Assembly: GCA_026399875.1 (NCBI GenBank)
Contig: JAPLQF010000025.1
Coordinates: 124,001 to 188,000 of the forward strand
Length of the DNA: 64,000 nucleotides
DNA from: Burkholderiales bacterium
GTDB lineage: Bacteria; Pseudomonadota; Gammaproteobacteria; Burkholderiales; Burkholderiaceae_E
Direction: 5' to 3'
The notes beneath the pieces are model-generated. The model searched no databases, was not told where the DNA came from, and saw only the letters and a program-made list of their open reading frames with translations. The translations under genes and the position numbers were made by a program. Below, one piece after another: positions 5,974 through 15,377 of this stretch. Numbering within the stretch: the first letter of the stretch is position 1; each line of letters begins with the position of its first letter.

Positions 5974-6954
5974 TCAGACGGTCAGCACCACCTTGCCGAA
6001 ATGCCGGTTATCGCTCATGTGCGCGAGTGCGGCAGGCGCCTGGTCGAGTGCGAAGGTCCGGTCGATCGGCAGAGCCAGTTGGCCGGCAGCGACCGCAGGT
6101 CCGAGGTCGGCCATCATGCGCCTGCCGATTTCGCGGACTTCGTCGAGCGAACGGGTCCGGAAGGTGACGCCGATGAAGGTAATGCGGCGCAAGGCATGCA
6201 GGTCGAAATTGAATTCGTCGCGCGTGCCGCCCAATCTGCCGACATTGACAATGCGCCCCAGGATTCGTGTAGCGGCGAGATTCTGGTTGGCGACACCGCC
6301 TGAGACCTGATCGACGATCAGGTCGACGCCCTTGCCGTCGGTGGCGGCGAGCACCTGCTCGACCCACTCAGGGTTGCGTGAGTTGACCGCAAGATCGGCG
6401 CCAAACTCTGCCAGGCGGGAACGGCGACCCTGATCGGTTGACGAGCCGACGACCAGCGATGCGCCTCGCCACTTTGCGATCTGCATCGCCATCAGACCTA
6501 CACCGGAACTGGCTCCCTGGATCATCACTGTGCCGCCCGGCGCGAGTTGACCGTGGGTAATCAGGGCATCGTGCATGGTCTGCAGGGCGATTGGCAGTGT
6601 TGCAGCATGCTCGAAGCTCATCTGCGCCGACGGAATCGGCAAGACCCGCCCGTAATCGGCCACTGCATATTCCGCAAATCCACCACCACCCGAACACATG
6701 ACCCGATCGCCCTTTTTCAGGCCGGACTGGCTTGGCACCTGCGCGCCGACCTCGACCACCTCGCCCGCCCACTCCATGCCGAGGACCGTGCCCTGTCCGC
6801 CATGCGCGCCATGCCGATGGCCGGCGGCCATGCCGAGGTCGGCACGATTCAGGCCGCAGGCCCGTACCCGTACCAGCACTTCATTAGGCTTGGGCACCGG
6901 TGGCGATGCCTGGCCGAGCACTGCACCGTCTTGTCCTGCGAGAATTGCCTTCAT
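5974..6954 (-). CDS. Zinc-independent alcohol dehydrogenase / quinone oxidoreductase (MDR superfamily)
   Basis: A 326-residue cytoplasmic protein with an N-terminal GroES-like domain (KPNEVLVRVRACGLNRADL, residues 23-40) and an NADPH-binding domain with QGASSGVGLMAMQIAK (147-162). The structural-zinc cysteine cluster of classical alcohol dehydrogenases is absent, which places it with the quinone oxidoreductase (QOR/TED2-like) branch that reduces quinones or enones with NADPH. The start at 6954 follows CAGGAGTCAACAAC; a longer in-frame start at 7008 would overlap the upstream gene. It lies 28 bp downstream of a glutathione transferase gene on the same strand, suggesting a shared role in handling electrophiles (inference). 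Confidence 0.88.
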   Translation of the reverse strand: MKAILAGQDGAVLGQASPPVPKPNEVLVRVRACGLNRADLGMAAGHRHGAHGGQGTVLGMEWAGEVVEVGAQVPSQSGLKKGDRVMCSGGGGFAEYAVADYGRVLPIPSAQMSFEHAATLPIALQTMHDALITHGQLAPGGTVMIQGASSGVGLMAMQIAKWRGASLVVGSSTDQGRRSRLAEFGADLAVNSRNPEWVEQVLAATDGKGVDLIVDQVSGGVANQNLAATRILGRIVNVGRLGGTRDEFNFDLHALRRITFIGVTFRTRSLDEVREIGRRMMADLGPAVAAGQLALPIDRTFALDQAPAALAHMSDNRHFGKVVLTV

Positions 6955-6982
6955 GTTGTTGACTCCTGGTGAGTGTGATCTG

Positions 6983-7903
6983 TCAGGCTGCGCGAAGATC
7001 GTAGCCAAGCCGCGGGAAGTGTACGACGACCGTTCCTACTCTCGGATCCTTGCGACGCACCGCGATTTCATCGGTGCCGGCATGGACCAGTTCCCCGTTC
7101 ACCACATCGCGGCCGTAGTCGTCAGCGCGAATCCTGACGTCTGAACCCAGCGGCGGATCCTCGGGCCAGGGCGTCGAGGGCTCAGGCGCCAGCGGCTGCG
7201 CGTTTCGCGCGATCTCGAGCGCGCGCTCGGGTGCCATCGGTGTGGATACACCGTGTCCGAAGGCACGAATACGCGCCATCCAGGCCGCGATGAAGGGATA
7301 AGGCGCCAACTCATGTGCCAGACGATCGGTGCGTGCGGTGAAGAACCAGAGCGGGTGGTAGACCGCGAGATCGGCGACACAGGGCGCCGGGCCTGCGATC
7401 CACTCGCGGCCATCGGACAACATCGATTCGATGGCGGGTATCTGCGCGCGCACCAGTGGCGCATTGCGAAGTGCCGCTCGGCGCATGGTGGCTTCATCGG
7501 GTGGCGGCAGGCCGCGCATCACCGAACGGTCAGCCTGCAGACCGGCGGGCAGATGGTCGAGGTTCATCCCTGAGACGTAGAGCGTAATCGGTCGCATGAG
7601 GCGATTTTCCGCCCAGTAGGCGATGGCATCGGCTGTCGCGGATTGCGCCGGCGGGAAAAGCGTTGGCGACGGGGCGCGCCGTTCGAGTTCACGAACGATC
7701 AGACGGGTATCGCAATAGAGATCGGCGCCTGCCTGGAGCACCGGCGTGCGACGGTAGCCGCCGGTGAGCGGCACCAGATCCGGCTTGGGTGCGATCGGCG
7801 GGATGATGACCGACTGCCATGCAAGGCCTTTGAAGCCGAGAGCTAGACGCACTTTCTCGGCGAAATTCGAAAAATCATAATGGTGCAGGATGAGATCGGA
7901 CAT
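6983..7903 (-). CDS. Glutathione S-transferase family protein with C-terminal extension
   Basis: A 306-residue protein. Residues 1-80 form a thioredoxin-like GST N-domain (LILHHYDFSNFAEKVRLALG, with the cis-proline/glutathione region YRRTPVLQAGADLYCDTRLI). Residues about 90-220 form the helical C-domain (YPFIAAWMARIRAFG). The last 80 residues (PEDPPLGSDVRIRADDYGRD) are a beta-rich extension not found in classical GSTs of about 200-220 residues. The usual catalytic Ser or Cys is replaced by a DFSNFAEKV stretch that offers Ser12. The substrate is unknown. It is the first gene of a two-gene unit with the quinone reductase. Confidence 0.85.
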   Translation of the reverse strand: MSDLILHHYDFSNFAEKVRLALGFKGLAWQSVIIPPIAPKPDLVPLTGGYRRTPVLQAGADLYCDTRLIVRELERRAPSPTLFPPAQSATADAIAYWAENRLMRPITLYVSGMNLDHLPAGLQADRSVMRGLPPPDEATMRRAALRNAPLVRAQIPAIESMLSDGREWIAGPAPCVADLAVYHPLWFFTARTDRLAHELAPYPFIAAWMARIRAFGHGVSTPMAPERALEIARNAQPLAPEPSTPWPEDPPLGSDVRIRADDYGRDVVNGELVHAGTDEIAVRRKDPRVGTVVVHFPRLGYDLRAA

Positions 7904-8059
7904 CGCGGCAGACTCGGTTGAACAGAGAGGGCGAACCGATTGTAGGCGTCCCGATTGTCGTCAGACCCGCGACCGGGTCTATGCTGAGGGTTTATCGTCG
8001 GCCGAGCCGGCGCGTTCGGTGCGGTTTTTCCCCGTATCGATCACCTCGAGGTCGAAATC

Positions 8060-8914
8060 ATGAAGAACCTGATCCGCCATACTGCGGGCTTGCCGGTCAA
8101 TCTCGCCTACATCGATGCGGGCGAAGGCATCCCGGTGATCTTCGTGCACGAATTCGCGGGCGACATGATGAGCTGGCTGCCGCAAATCAATGCGCTGTCG
8201 CGCCGCTATCGGTGCATCGCCTACAACGCGCGCGGCTATTCACCCTCTGATGTGCCAGTCGACGCAAGCGCCTACAGTTGGCAGGCAGCCGTTGCCGATC
8301 TGATTGCGCTCATGGATTTTCTTGGCTTGCGGCGTGCGCATGTCGTCGGTCTGTCGATGGGCGGCTATACCGTGGTGTCTGCAGGCTATCTGCATCCTGA
8401 TCGCATCCTCTCAATCGGCGTGTGCAGCGCCGGTTCGGGCTCGGTCTCGAGTGGACGCGAAGCGATGATCGCATCGAGTCTGGGCCTGGCCGATCAGATC
8501 GAACGCGATGGCATTCGCAGCGGCATCGCCGACTACGCCAAGGCGGCGGCGCGGCTGCCCTTTCTTGAAAAGGATCCGGTCGGCTTCGAGGCTTTTTTCG
8601 AACAGTTCGCAAGCCACGATGCCATCGGCTCGGCACTGACCTTGCGCGGCGTGCAGGCCGCCCGCCCGTCGCTGCTCGATAAAGGTCCGCAACTTGCGGC
8701 GATCCGCGCACCAGTGTTGATGATGCTTGGCGATCGCGACAGCGGCTGCGTCGAGCCGACGCTCTTCATGTGGCGAACCATCCCGGGGGCAACGCTCGCG
8801 GTGTTGCCCAACTCGGGGCACTGCATCAACCTCGAAGAGCCGGAAGTCTTCAATCGCTTGCTGCTCGATTTTCTCGACCGCGCCGGTTCGGTCGACCAGA
8901 GTGCCTCGCAATGA
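8060..8914 (+). CDS. Alpha/beta-fold hydrolase
   Basis: A 284-residue hydrolase with the nucleophile elbow GLSMGG (Ser99), an acid in MLGDRDSG and the catalytic His in NSGHCINLE near the C terminus. The oxyanion region FVHEFAGDMMSW takes the place of the usual HGxP. No signal peptide is present. Such enzymes act on esters, lactones or C-C bonds, and the substrate cannot be told from sequence. Its last codon overlaps the start of the EamA transporter gene (ATGA), so the two are translationally coupled and may handle the same compound. Confidence 0.87.
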   Translation: MKNLIRHTAGLPVNLAYIDAGEGIPVIFVHEFAGDMMSWLPQINALSRRYRCIAYNARGYSPSDVPVDASAYSWQAAVADLIALMDFLGLRRAHVVGLSMGGYTVVSAGYLHPDRILSIGVCSAGSGSVSSGREAMIASSLGLADQIERDGIRSGIADYAKAAARLPFLEKDPVGFEAFFEQFASHDAIGSALTLRGVQAARPSLLDKGPQLAAIRAPVLMMLGDRDSGCVEPTLFMWRTIPGATLAVLPNSGHCINLEEPEVFNRLLLDFLDRAGSVDQSASQ

Positions 8915-9855
8915 CCGGCGCGTCGCCAGGCGGGCGAACCTCATCGGCTGCGCTGGTGGGCGGGCTGTATTTCGTACTTGCCTGCGTCTTCTGGGGCATG
9001 AACATCCCGCTGACAGCAGAACTCTTCAAGACCTTCGACCCGTTCTGGCTCGGCTTCATTCGGGTCAGCCTGGCGGCGCTCATCCTTGCCGGGATGCTGC
9101 TGCTGTCCAAAGGCAAAGGAAACCTTCGATCGCCGATTCCGCTATGGCGGATCATGATCCTGGGCGGTCTGGCCAGTTGCTTCTTTACCCTCTACAACCT
9201 CGGGCTTCGCTATACCAACACCATCACGGCGGCGGCGATTCTGGCCGGCTCGCCGGTATACGGCGCGGTGGTGTCGCGTTTCATGACCGGTGGCAGGCTC
9301 CAGAAGGGATTCTGGGGAGCGGCTGTGCTGACGCTCATCGGTGCCGGCGTCGCGATTTATGGACGCGCACGTGCCAGCGGCCAGTCGTTTCATCTTCAGG
9401 GCGGCGAGATCCTGATCGTGCTTGGCATCTCGGCCTGGGCGGCCTATTCGATTCTGTCGGTGCGATGGTTCGAGGCCGAGACACCGCAGCTGCGTCGCAC
9501 CTTCCTGTCGCTCGGGGCGGCGTCGGTCTGGCTGCTGTTGTGGTGGGCGCTGGCTTATGCCGTCGGTATTGCCGGCCCGGGAAACTTCAATCCCGATGGC
9601 ACGGCCCTGACCTATCTTCTGCTCACCGCGTTTCTTGCCACCGTGATGGGCATCGTGGCCTGGGGCCATGGTGTGGCCCGTCTCGGGGTGAGCACCGGCA
9701 TGATGTGGCAGAACACCGTGCCGGTGTTTGCAGTGCTGATTTCACTGGTGTTCTTCTCGGTCATCCCGTTGCCGGAACAGGTACTCGGCGGCGCGATCGT
9801 CCTGGCGGGGGTCGTCTATATGCAGTGGCAGCAGATTCGCGAACAAGCGACCTAG
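8911..9855 (+). CDS. EamA/DMT-family transporter (drug/metabolite exporter)
   Basis: A 314-residue inner-membrane protein with ten hydrophobic segments in two EamA repeats. The first repeat opens LVGGLYFVLACVFWGMNIPL, the second ILIVLGISAWAAYSILSVRW. Family members export amino acids, metabolites or drugs. The start ATG overlaps the stop of the upstream hydrolase, and the next hydrolase follows 7 bp later, so the three form one transcription unit. Confidence 0.9.
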   Translation: MTGASPGGRTSSAALVGGLYFVLACVFWGMNIPLTAELFKTFDPFWLGFIRVSLAALILAGMLLLSKGKGNLRSPIPLWRIMILGGLASCFFTLYNLGLRYTNTITAAAILAGSPVYGAVVSRFMTGGRLQKGFWGAAVLTLIGAGVAIYGRARASGQSFHLQGGEILIVLGISAWAAYSILSVRWFEAETPQLRRTFLSLGAASVWLLLWWALAYAVGIAGPGNFNPDGTALTYLLLTAFLATVMGIVAWGHGVARLGVSTGMMWQNTVPVFAVLISLVFFSVIPLPEQVLGGAIVLAGVVYMQWQQIREQAT

Positions 9856-9862
9856 GAAGGCC

Positions 9863-10900
9863 ATGACAACCCGATTTCCGGTGACCGAGCATGTCATCAC
9901 GACTGAGCGACACACCAGCTTCTACTTGTCCTGCGGTGCGGCTGACGCACCATTGATCATCTTTCTGCATGGATGGCCCGAACTGTCGATCAGTTGGCGC
10001 CATCAGCTCGAATGCTTCGGTGCCCTCGGCTTTCGCGCCGTTGCGCCCGACATGCGCGGCTATGGCCGATCGACGGTTCACCCGAATCTGAGCGACTACG
10101 CGATCTCGAACGCGGTCGCCGACATGCTCGAGCTGCTCGATGGGCTTGGGGCGTCCTCGGCAGTCTGGGTCGGGCACGACCTGGGCTCACCGGTGGTGTG
10201 GAGCCTGGCGCAGCATCATCCGGAGCGGGTGACCGGTGTGGCGAGTCTGTGCGTCCCCTATTTGCCTGACGGTTTCAGTCCGTTGAACCTGATTCCGCTG
10301 GTCGATCGTGCGCTCTATCCAATCGATGAATTCCCCGCAGGGCAATGGGACTACCAGCTCTTCTACCAGGAAAGTTTCGAGCGTGCCCAGGCCACCTTCG
10401 AAGCCAATCCGCTCAATACCGTCAAGGCTCTGTTTCGCAAGGGCGATCCTCGCGGCCGCGGAAAGCCCGCCGCACTGTCGATGGTGCGCCGATCAGGCGG
10501 ATGGTTTGGCGGCGCGGCCTGCGCGCCCGACCTGCCGGTCGACCGCGACCTGCTGACTGACGAAGATCTGCATCGCTATGTCAGCGCGCTGTCGGCCAAT
10601 GGTTTTTTCGGAGCCGATGCCTGGTACATGAACGGCCCCGCCAATATCGAGTACGCATCGCGCGCGCCCGCAGGCAAGCGGCTGTCGATGCCGGTGCTCT
10701 TCTTTCATGCGGCGCACGACTATGTGTGCGATACGGTTGCCACTCGCCTGCCCGAGCCGATGCGCGAGCATTGCGACAAGCTCGTCGAAATGACTTTGCC
10801 GACTGGCCACTGGATGGCGCAGGAGCGCCCCGAGTTGGTCAACGGCGGGCTTGCGCGTTGGCTGGCGCTCAATGTTCGGGCTGGTTCTGCAGCTTGTTGA
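9863..10900 (+). CDS. Epoxide-hydrolase-type alpha/beta hydrolase
   Basis: A 345-residue protein with HGWPE (36-40), the WRHQ block, the nucleophile motif VGHDLGSP with Asp106 in place of Ser, and the C-terminal His in PTGHWMAQERPE. The Asp nucleophile, HGWPE and the cap domain (FYQESFERAQATFEANP) are those of soluble epoxide hydrolases, which open epoxides through an alkyl-enzyme ester. Haloalkane dehalogenase is less likely because of the HGWPE motif. It is the third gene of a coupled unit, and its 3' end overlaps the convergent VOC gene by 32 bp. Confidence 0.85.
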   Translation: MTTRFPVTEHVITTERHTSFYLSCGAADAPLIIFLHGWPELSISWRHQLECFGALGFRAVAPDMRGYGRSTVHPNLSDYAISNAVADMLELLDGLGASSAVWVGHDLGSPVVWSLAQHHPERVTGVASLCVPYLPDGFSPLNLIPLVDRALYPIDEFPAGQWDYQLFYQESFERAQATFEANPLNTVKALFRKGDPRGRGKPAALSMVRRSGGWFGGAACAPDLPVDRDLLTDEDLHRYVSALSANGFFGADAWYMNGPANIEYASRAPAGKRLSMPVLFFHAAHDYVCDTVATRLPEPMREHCDKLVEMTLPTGHWMAQERPELVNGGLARWLALNVRAGSAAC

Positions 10901-11342
10901 TGCGGTCGATGCGGTCCTCGATGGTGGCATCGCTGCCGCCTTTCCACTCGAGCACCTGCAGCACCACGCCCGAGGCATCGCGCGGGCGGAGCACCACTTC
11001 GCTGCGATTGCTGAATTCATCGCGCAAGGGAATCCTGTAGCCCTTGCCTTCGACTTCACTGATGAACTCGGCAAGATTGTCGACTTCCAGGCCCATGTGA
11101 TGAAGGCCTTCGCCGTGCTTGTCGATATGCTGGTTGATGAAGCCATCTGCTTCAAGCGACTGCACAAGCGACAGCACGTTTTCGCCGATCTGCATGTAGG
11201 CGACCTTTACCATGCCGGCCTTCTCGCGCAGGACTTCGGTTCGGATATGGACCGCGTTGAGAAGCTTCTTGTACTGTTCGGTCGCCTGATCGGCATCGCG
11301 TACTGCGATGGCAACGTGGTCGATTCGCTTGATGCTCGCCAT
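10869..11342 (-). CDS. VOC-family protein, methylmalonyl-CoA-epimerase-like
   Basis: A 157-residue protein built of paired beta-alpha-beta-beta-beta units. It has metal-ligand positions in DHVAIAV (His9) and LHHMGLEV, and a final Glu in VVLQVLEWKGG. Length and motif order match methylmalonyl-CoA epimerase, which interconverts (2R)- and (2S)-methylmalonyl-CoA in the propionate pathway, though glyoxalase-like proteins share the fold. The ATG at 11342 starts the conserved IKRIDHVAIAV; the long in-frame upstream extension has no family match. It is divergent from a CaiB-type CoA-transferase. Confidence 0.8.
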   Translation of the reverse strand: MASIKRIDHVAIAVRDADQATEQYKKLLNAVHIRTEVLREKAGMVKVAYMQIGENVLSLVQSLEADGFINQHIDKHGEGLHHMGLEVDNLAEFISEVEGKGYRIPLRDEFSNRSEVVLRPRDASGVVLQVLEWKGGSDATIEDRIDRINKLQNQPEH

Positions 11343-11420
11343 GGCGTGTCTCCTCGGGTTCTGGGCGGGCCAAGTATAGTCGCAGGCATAAGCAAGATAT
11401 GACGACATCAGGAGACGACG

Positions 11421-12611
11421 ATGAGCTATGACGCCCCCTTTGCAGGTCTGAAGGTCATCGACCTCAGCCAGGGCATTGCAGGACCCTATTGCGCCATGCT
11501 GCTCGCCCAGCAGGGTGCGCAGGTCATCAAGGTCGAAGGCCCGGGAGACGGCGACTGGAGTCGCGTGCTCGGTGTCAGATATGGCGACCATTCGGCGTTT
11601 TCGATCATCGGCAATCTGGGCAAGCGCAGCGTGGCCATCGACCTCAAGAATGACGAGGGCAAGGCGGTGTTGTGGCGTCTGATCGAAGGCGCGGATGTGT
11701 TCATCGAGGGTTTTCGCCCGGGCGTGATCAAGCGACTGGGATTCGATTACGAAGCGGTCAGCGCGCGCGAGCCGCGAATCGTTTACCTGTCGATTTCGGG
11801 ATTCGGCCAGAGCGGGCCTCTGGTCGGGCGGCCCGCCATGGATCCGGTACTGCAGGCATTTTCCGGGCTGACCGGCGAGAACCACGGCGAGGACGGCATT
11901 CCGCATCGCGTGCCGACGATTCCGGTCGACATGGTCACCGCGCTCTATTCTTTCCAGGCAATGTCGTCGGCGCTGTATGCGCGCCGTGACGAGCCGCGCG
12001 GCCGATACCTCGATTCGAGTCTGATGCAAGGCGCAGCCGGCATGCAGGCGATCCGGATGATGTCGTCGCTGCTTGAAGGCGGCGTGGTACGCCCGGGCGG
12101 TTCCCCGGCGGGCATCTTCCGTACTTCAGACGGCTGGATCTCGGTGACCACCATCCTCGATCGGGACTGGTTGGCGCTGTGCGAGGCGATCGATCGGCCG
12201 GATCTGGCCGCGCAGGAGCGATTCAAGAAGGTCGCCGACCGGCATGCCCAGGACGATGAGCTCATGACCATGCTGAGGTCGCTGCTGATCACGCAAACCA
12301 CCGCGCACTGGTCGCAACGGCTGGCCAAAGCCAGCGTCATGCACGAGCGTGTCAATCGCTACGCCGACTTCGTCAAGGAGCCCCAGGCGATTGAAACCGG
12401 CCTTTTTTCGTGGCTGTCGCAGCCGGGCCTGGCGCGCACTGTACCGGTGGCAAATTTGCCGGGGATAAAGCGTTTTGAGGATGGCACGCCGGCGGCGACA
12501 GCTCCCACCGTCGGGCAGCATACCGCCGAGGTGCTTGGCGAATGCGGCTATGACGCTGCACAGATTGCCGGACTCGCCAAGCGCGGCGTGATCGCGGTTG
12601 CGAAGGTCTGA
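11421..12611 (+). CDS. CaiB/BaiF family (class III) acyl-CoA transferase
   Basis: A 396-residue enzyme with the family opening GLKVIDLSQGIAGPYC, then VIKVEGPGDGDWSR, KRSVAIDLKND, and the catalytic aspartate region GRPAMDPVLQAFSGLTG. Family members move CoA between carboxylic acids through an aspartyl-CoA thioester. It starts after a strong AGGAGACGACG ribosome site. The next gene, an iron alcohol dehydrogenase, follows by 2 bp, so both belong to one operon. The substrate is unknown. Confidence 0.92.
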   Translation: MSYDAPFAGLKVIDLSQGIAGPYCAMLLAQQGAQVIKVEGPGDGDWSRVLGVRYGDHSAFSIIGNLGKRSVAIDLKNDEGKAVLWRLIEGADVFIEGFRPGVIKRLGFDYEAVSAREPRIVYLSISGFGQSGPLVGRPAMDPVLQAFSGLTGENHGEDGIPHRVPTIPVDMVTALYSFQAMSSALYARRDEPRGRYLDSSLMQGAAGMQAIRMMSSLLEGGVVRPGGSPAGIFRTSDGWISVTTILDRDWLALCEAIDRPDLAAQERFKKVADRHAQDDELMTMLRSLLITQTTAHWSQRLAKASVMHERVNRYADFVKEPQAIETGLFSWLSQPGLARTVPVANLPGIKRFEDGTPAATAPTVGQHTAEVLGECGYDAAQIAGLAKRGVIAVAKV

Positions 12612-12613
12612 TC

Positions 12614-13804
12614 ATGAGCCTTGATCACACGCAGCTGCCTGTGGGCACATTTTTCATGCAGGCCCAGGAGCAGGTGGTGTTTGGTCGCCCCGCCGCGCAG
12701 GCGGTCCTGGAACAGGTCGAGCGAATCGGTGCGCGGCGGGTGTTCCTGACCTCCGGGCGCACCCTCGGCCAGCTTGATGACGGGCCATTGCAGCGTATCC
12801 GCCGGGCACTCGGCGATCGTCACTGCGGCACCTGGTCGCAGATTCGGGCACACAGTCCGCGCGAGGATGTTATCGATGGTGCGCTGGCCGCACGTGAGGC
12901 TGGTGCCGATCTGCTGGTGGCCGTCGGTGGCGGCTCGGTCATCGATGCCACCAAGGCAATGTTGATGGCAATCTGGATGAAGCTCGATACGCCCGCCGAC
13001 ATGGCGCCTTATCGCAATAACCAGCCACAAGGCGAGGCTCGTCCGGTCGAGGCGCCAGTCGACGCTATCCGGATGCTGGCCGTCTCGACGACATTGTCGG
13101 CCTCCGAGTTCACGCCGAATGCCGGAGTTACCGAGTCGCAGACACACACCAAACAGTCCTACAGCCATCGGCTGATGGTTCCGGTGACCGCCATCCTCGA
13201 TCCACAGGCCACCCTCGACACGCCGCCCGATCTGCTCTTCAACACCGCGATTCGTGCGGTCGACCATGCGGTGGAGTCCTTCTGCTCGCCTCGGGCCAAT
13301 CCGGCCACCGAGCCGCTTTCGCTTCAGGGCTGGCGTCTGCTCGCCCGGTCCTTGCCTGCCATTCAGGCGGACCCGACCGATCTCGATGCACGCCTTAAGG
13401 CGCAGTTCGGAATGTGGCAGGCGATTGCGGGCTCAGTGGCTGGTGCCAGGACGGGCGCCAGCCACGGCATCGGCTATGCGCTGGGCGCGACCTTCGATAT
13501 CGCCCACGGGCATACTTCCTGCGTGATGCTGCCTGCGGTCCTGCGATGGAATGCCGCGGTCAATGCCGACCGACAACGCCTGCTGTCCGAGGCAGTCGGG
13601 CAGCCCGATGTGCCGGCGGCCGATCTGGTGGCAGCGCTGGTCGCTCGGCTTGGCCTTCCGGGCTCGCTGCGGGAAGTGGGCGTCGGTCGCGAGCATTTCG
13701 CCGATATCGCCAAGCGCGCTCTGGTCTATGTGAACCTGCGTGATAACCCGCGGCCGATCACCGGTATCGATGAGGTGATCGAGATCCTTGAGCTGGCGGT
13801 CTGA
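12614..13804 (+). CDS. Iron-containing alcohol dehydrogenase
   Basis: A 396-residue group III dehydrogenase. The dinucleotide-binding loop VGGGSVIDATKAM is near residues 98-110, and the metal-binding region has AVDHAVESFCS and SHGIGYALGATFDIAHGHTS, whose histidines with an upstream Asp hold Fe2+ or Zn2+. Relatives include alcohol dehydrogenases and maleylacetate reductase. The pairing with a CoA-transferase 2 bp upstream suggests oxidation or reduction of a small hydroxy- or oxo-acid, which is inference. Confidence 0.88.
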   Translation: MSLDHTQLPVGTFFMQAQEQVVFGRPAAQAVLEQVERIGARRVFLTSGRTLGQLDDGPLQRIRRALGDRHCGTWSQIRAHSPREDVIDGALAAREAGADLLVAVGGGSVIDATKAMLMAIWMKLDTPADMAPYRNNQPQGEARPVEAPVDAIRMLAVSTTLSASEFTPNAGVTESQTHTKQSYSHRLMVPVTAILDPQATLDTPPDLLFNTAIRAVDHAVESFCSPRANPATEPLSLQGWRLLARSLPAIQADPTDLDARLKAQFGMWQAIAGSVAGARTGASHGIGYALGATFDIAHGHTSCVMLPAVLRWNAAVNADRQRLLSEAVGQPDVPAADLVAALVARLGLPGSLREVGVGREHFADIAKRALVYVNLRDNPRPITGIDEVIEILELAV

Positions 13805-13823
13805 TCTGCGATTCATCGCAGGT
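13804..13823. terminator. Short hairpin between convergent genes
   Basis: CTGCGA, loop TTCA, TCGCAG (13806-13821), extended by two or three further pairs, lies at the meeting point of the dehydrogenase and nitroreductase genes and partly within the 3' end of the latter. There is no U-run, so it is a weak terminator candidate. Confidence 0.35.
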
Positions 13824-14643
13824 CGAACTTCTGACGGCGCACGAAGCGCCCCCAGTCGTCGCGTTGCGGTGATGCGTACTGTTTTGCTTTCTCATCGGAC
13901 CAGGTCTGCGCCGCGGGTGAGCCTGCAGGCCGCCGACTCGACTGCACCGCGACGTATCGCGCATCGAAGGTGTCGATGAGTGCGTCGGTGCGGCTTGGGT
14001 CGAATCGGTCCTGATGCAGGGTCGCCTCGAGCGGCAACCGGGGGCTGATAGAGCGCGCCTGCAGCGGCCACCCGATGCAAAGGCCGGCCAGCGGAAAGAC
14101 ATGCTCGGGCATTTCCAGGATCGTCGCCAGTTCCTCGGCCCGGTCGCGCAGGACGCTGATCGGGCAGCAGACCATGCCGATGGCGCTTGCGGCCCGCATG
14201 AAATTCATCATGACGAGCGCCGCATCGACCGTCGGATTGAAAAAGCCATCGAGGTGCTCGTTGGTGAACGCCTGGTCCCGGCACTCGAAAATCCGGCGAA
14301 ATCGCCGACCGTTGCCGCAAAACAGCAGCAGCGCGGGGGCGGTCTTCATCCAGGGCATCGATGGCACCAGCGATTCCACCGCCGAGCGCACAGACGAATC
14401 GCGGATATCGACGATATCGGCCTGCTGCAGATAGCTTTTTGTGGGGGCGCTCAGCGCGCAGGCTGCGAGCAGCCTGACCAGATCAGCATCGACCGCTCGC
14501 TCGTCCCATGCCCGGTGTGTTGTCTGGCTTGCGATTTGCAGCAGCTGCTGAAGGCCTTCGAGTCCTGGCGGGATCGCGACTTCTTCACCGAAGCGCGCTG
14601 CAAGTGCCTCCCTCAATGCCTTGAGTGTGTTTTCGTCGTTCAT
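13813..14643 (-). CDS. Nitroreductase-family flavoprotein
   Basis: A 276-residue protein with the nitroreductase core: RAWDERAVDADLVRLLAACAL, SAPTKSYLQQADIVDI (FMN phosphate binding), TVDAALVMMNFMRAASAIGM and LAGLCIGWPLQ. Nitroreductases use NAD(P)H and FMN to reduce nitro groups, quinones or enones. The residues after about 225 form a longer tail than usual (DEKAKQYASPQRDDWGRFV). The ATG at 14643 was chosen over an upstream in-frame start because it precedes the aligned region and has an AAGGATGACTTCGCC leader. Confidence 0.82.
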   Translation of the reverse strand: MNDENTLKALREALAARFGEEVAIPPGLEGLQQLLQIASQTTHRAWDERAVDADLVRLLAACALSAPTKSYLQQADIVDIRDSSVRSAVESLVPSMPWMKTAPALLLFCGNGRRFRRIFECRDQAFTNEHLDGFFNPTVDAALVMMNFMRAASAIGMVCCPISVLRDRAEELATILEMPEHVFPLAGLCIGWPLQARSISPRLPLEATLHQDRFDPSRTDALIDTFDARYVAVQSSRRPAGSPAAQTWSDEKAKQYASPQRDDWGRFVRRQKFDLR

Positions 14644-14732
14644 GGCGAAGTCATCCTTTCGATGATAGGCGTGAGGTAATCTTGCGCATCCCAACTGTCG
14701 GCCGTCCACACCGGACCCAGGACCAACTTACG

Positions 14733-15320
14733 ATGAAAACTCATATTCGCACCCTTGCTGCCGCATTCATTCTGCTTGGTATGGCGACTGCGCCTGCGGT
14801 GGCTCAATCAAAAAAAGAGCTTGTCGACAGGATCGTCCTGCTTCAGCAACCGGGAGTCGAGGCGATGGCTCGCAGTATGGGCGAGCAGCCTGCTGCCCAG
14901 CTGGTCATGCAGGCGCGTCAGATCATTCAGAACGTTCCTGCAGACAAGCGCGATGCTGCGGTCAAGAACATCGATGCCGAGCTGAAAAAGTATGGGGATG
15001 ATGTGGTGCCCCTGTTGCGTGATCGGGCGGTCAAGATCGCGCCGACGATCATCGGGCCCGAGCTCGACAAGAATTTCAATGAAGCCGAACTCAAGCAGCT
15101 GATCGACTGGCTCGAGTCCCCGGTCATCAAGCGTTTTCAGGATCTGACGCCGAATATTCAGCGGTCGTTGTCAGAAAGGCTGGTGAACGAAACCCGTGCT
15201 CAGGTCGAGCCCAAGCTGACTGCGCTTGAGGCGGCGATGGCCAAGCAGCTTGGTGTGACGCCCAACAGCAGTGGGCCGGCACCCGCTGCATTGCCCGGTA
15301 ATCGCGGCGGCTCGAACTGA
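14733..15320 (+). CDS. Secreted DUF2059-domain protein
   Basis: A 195-residue protein with a clear signal peptide (residues 1-25: KTHIRTLAAAFILLGMATAP, cleavage after AVAQ). The mature part is helical and contains FNEAELKQLIDWLESPVIKR, the central motif of DUF2059. The low-complexity tail (NSSGPAPAALPGNRGGSN) may be disordered. It is probably periplasmic, of unknown function. It stands alone between a divergent nitroreductase and an enoyl-CoA hydratase. Confidence 0.82.
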   Translation: MKTHIRTLAAAFILLGMATAPAVAQSKKELVDRIVLLQQPGVEAMARSMGEQPAAQLVMQARQIIQNVPADKRDAAVKNIDAELKKYGDDVVPLLRDRAVKIAPTIIGPELDKNFNEAELKQLIDWLESPVIKRFQDLTPNIQRSLSERLVNETRAQVEPKLTALEAAMAKQLGVTPNSSGPAPAALPGNRGGSN

Positions 15321-15377
15321 ATCTGATCGTCCAACCGGTGGCTGTTGGGGCCACATGAAACAGGAGCAGGAGCCGAC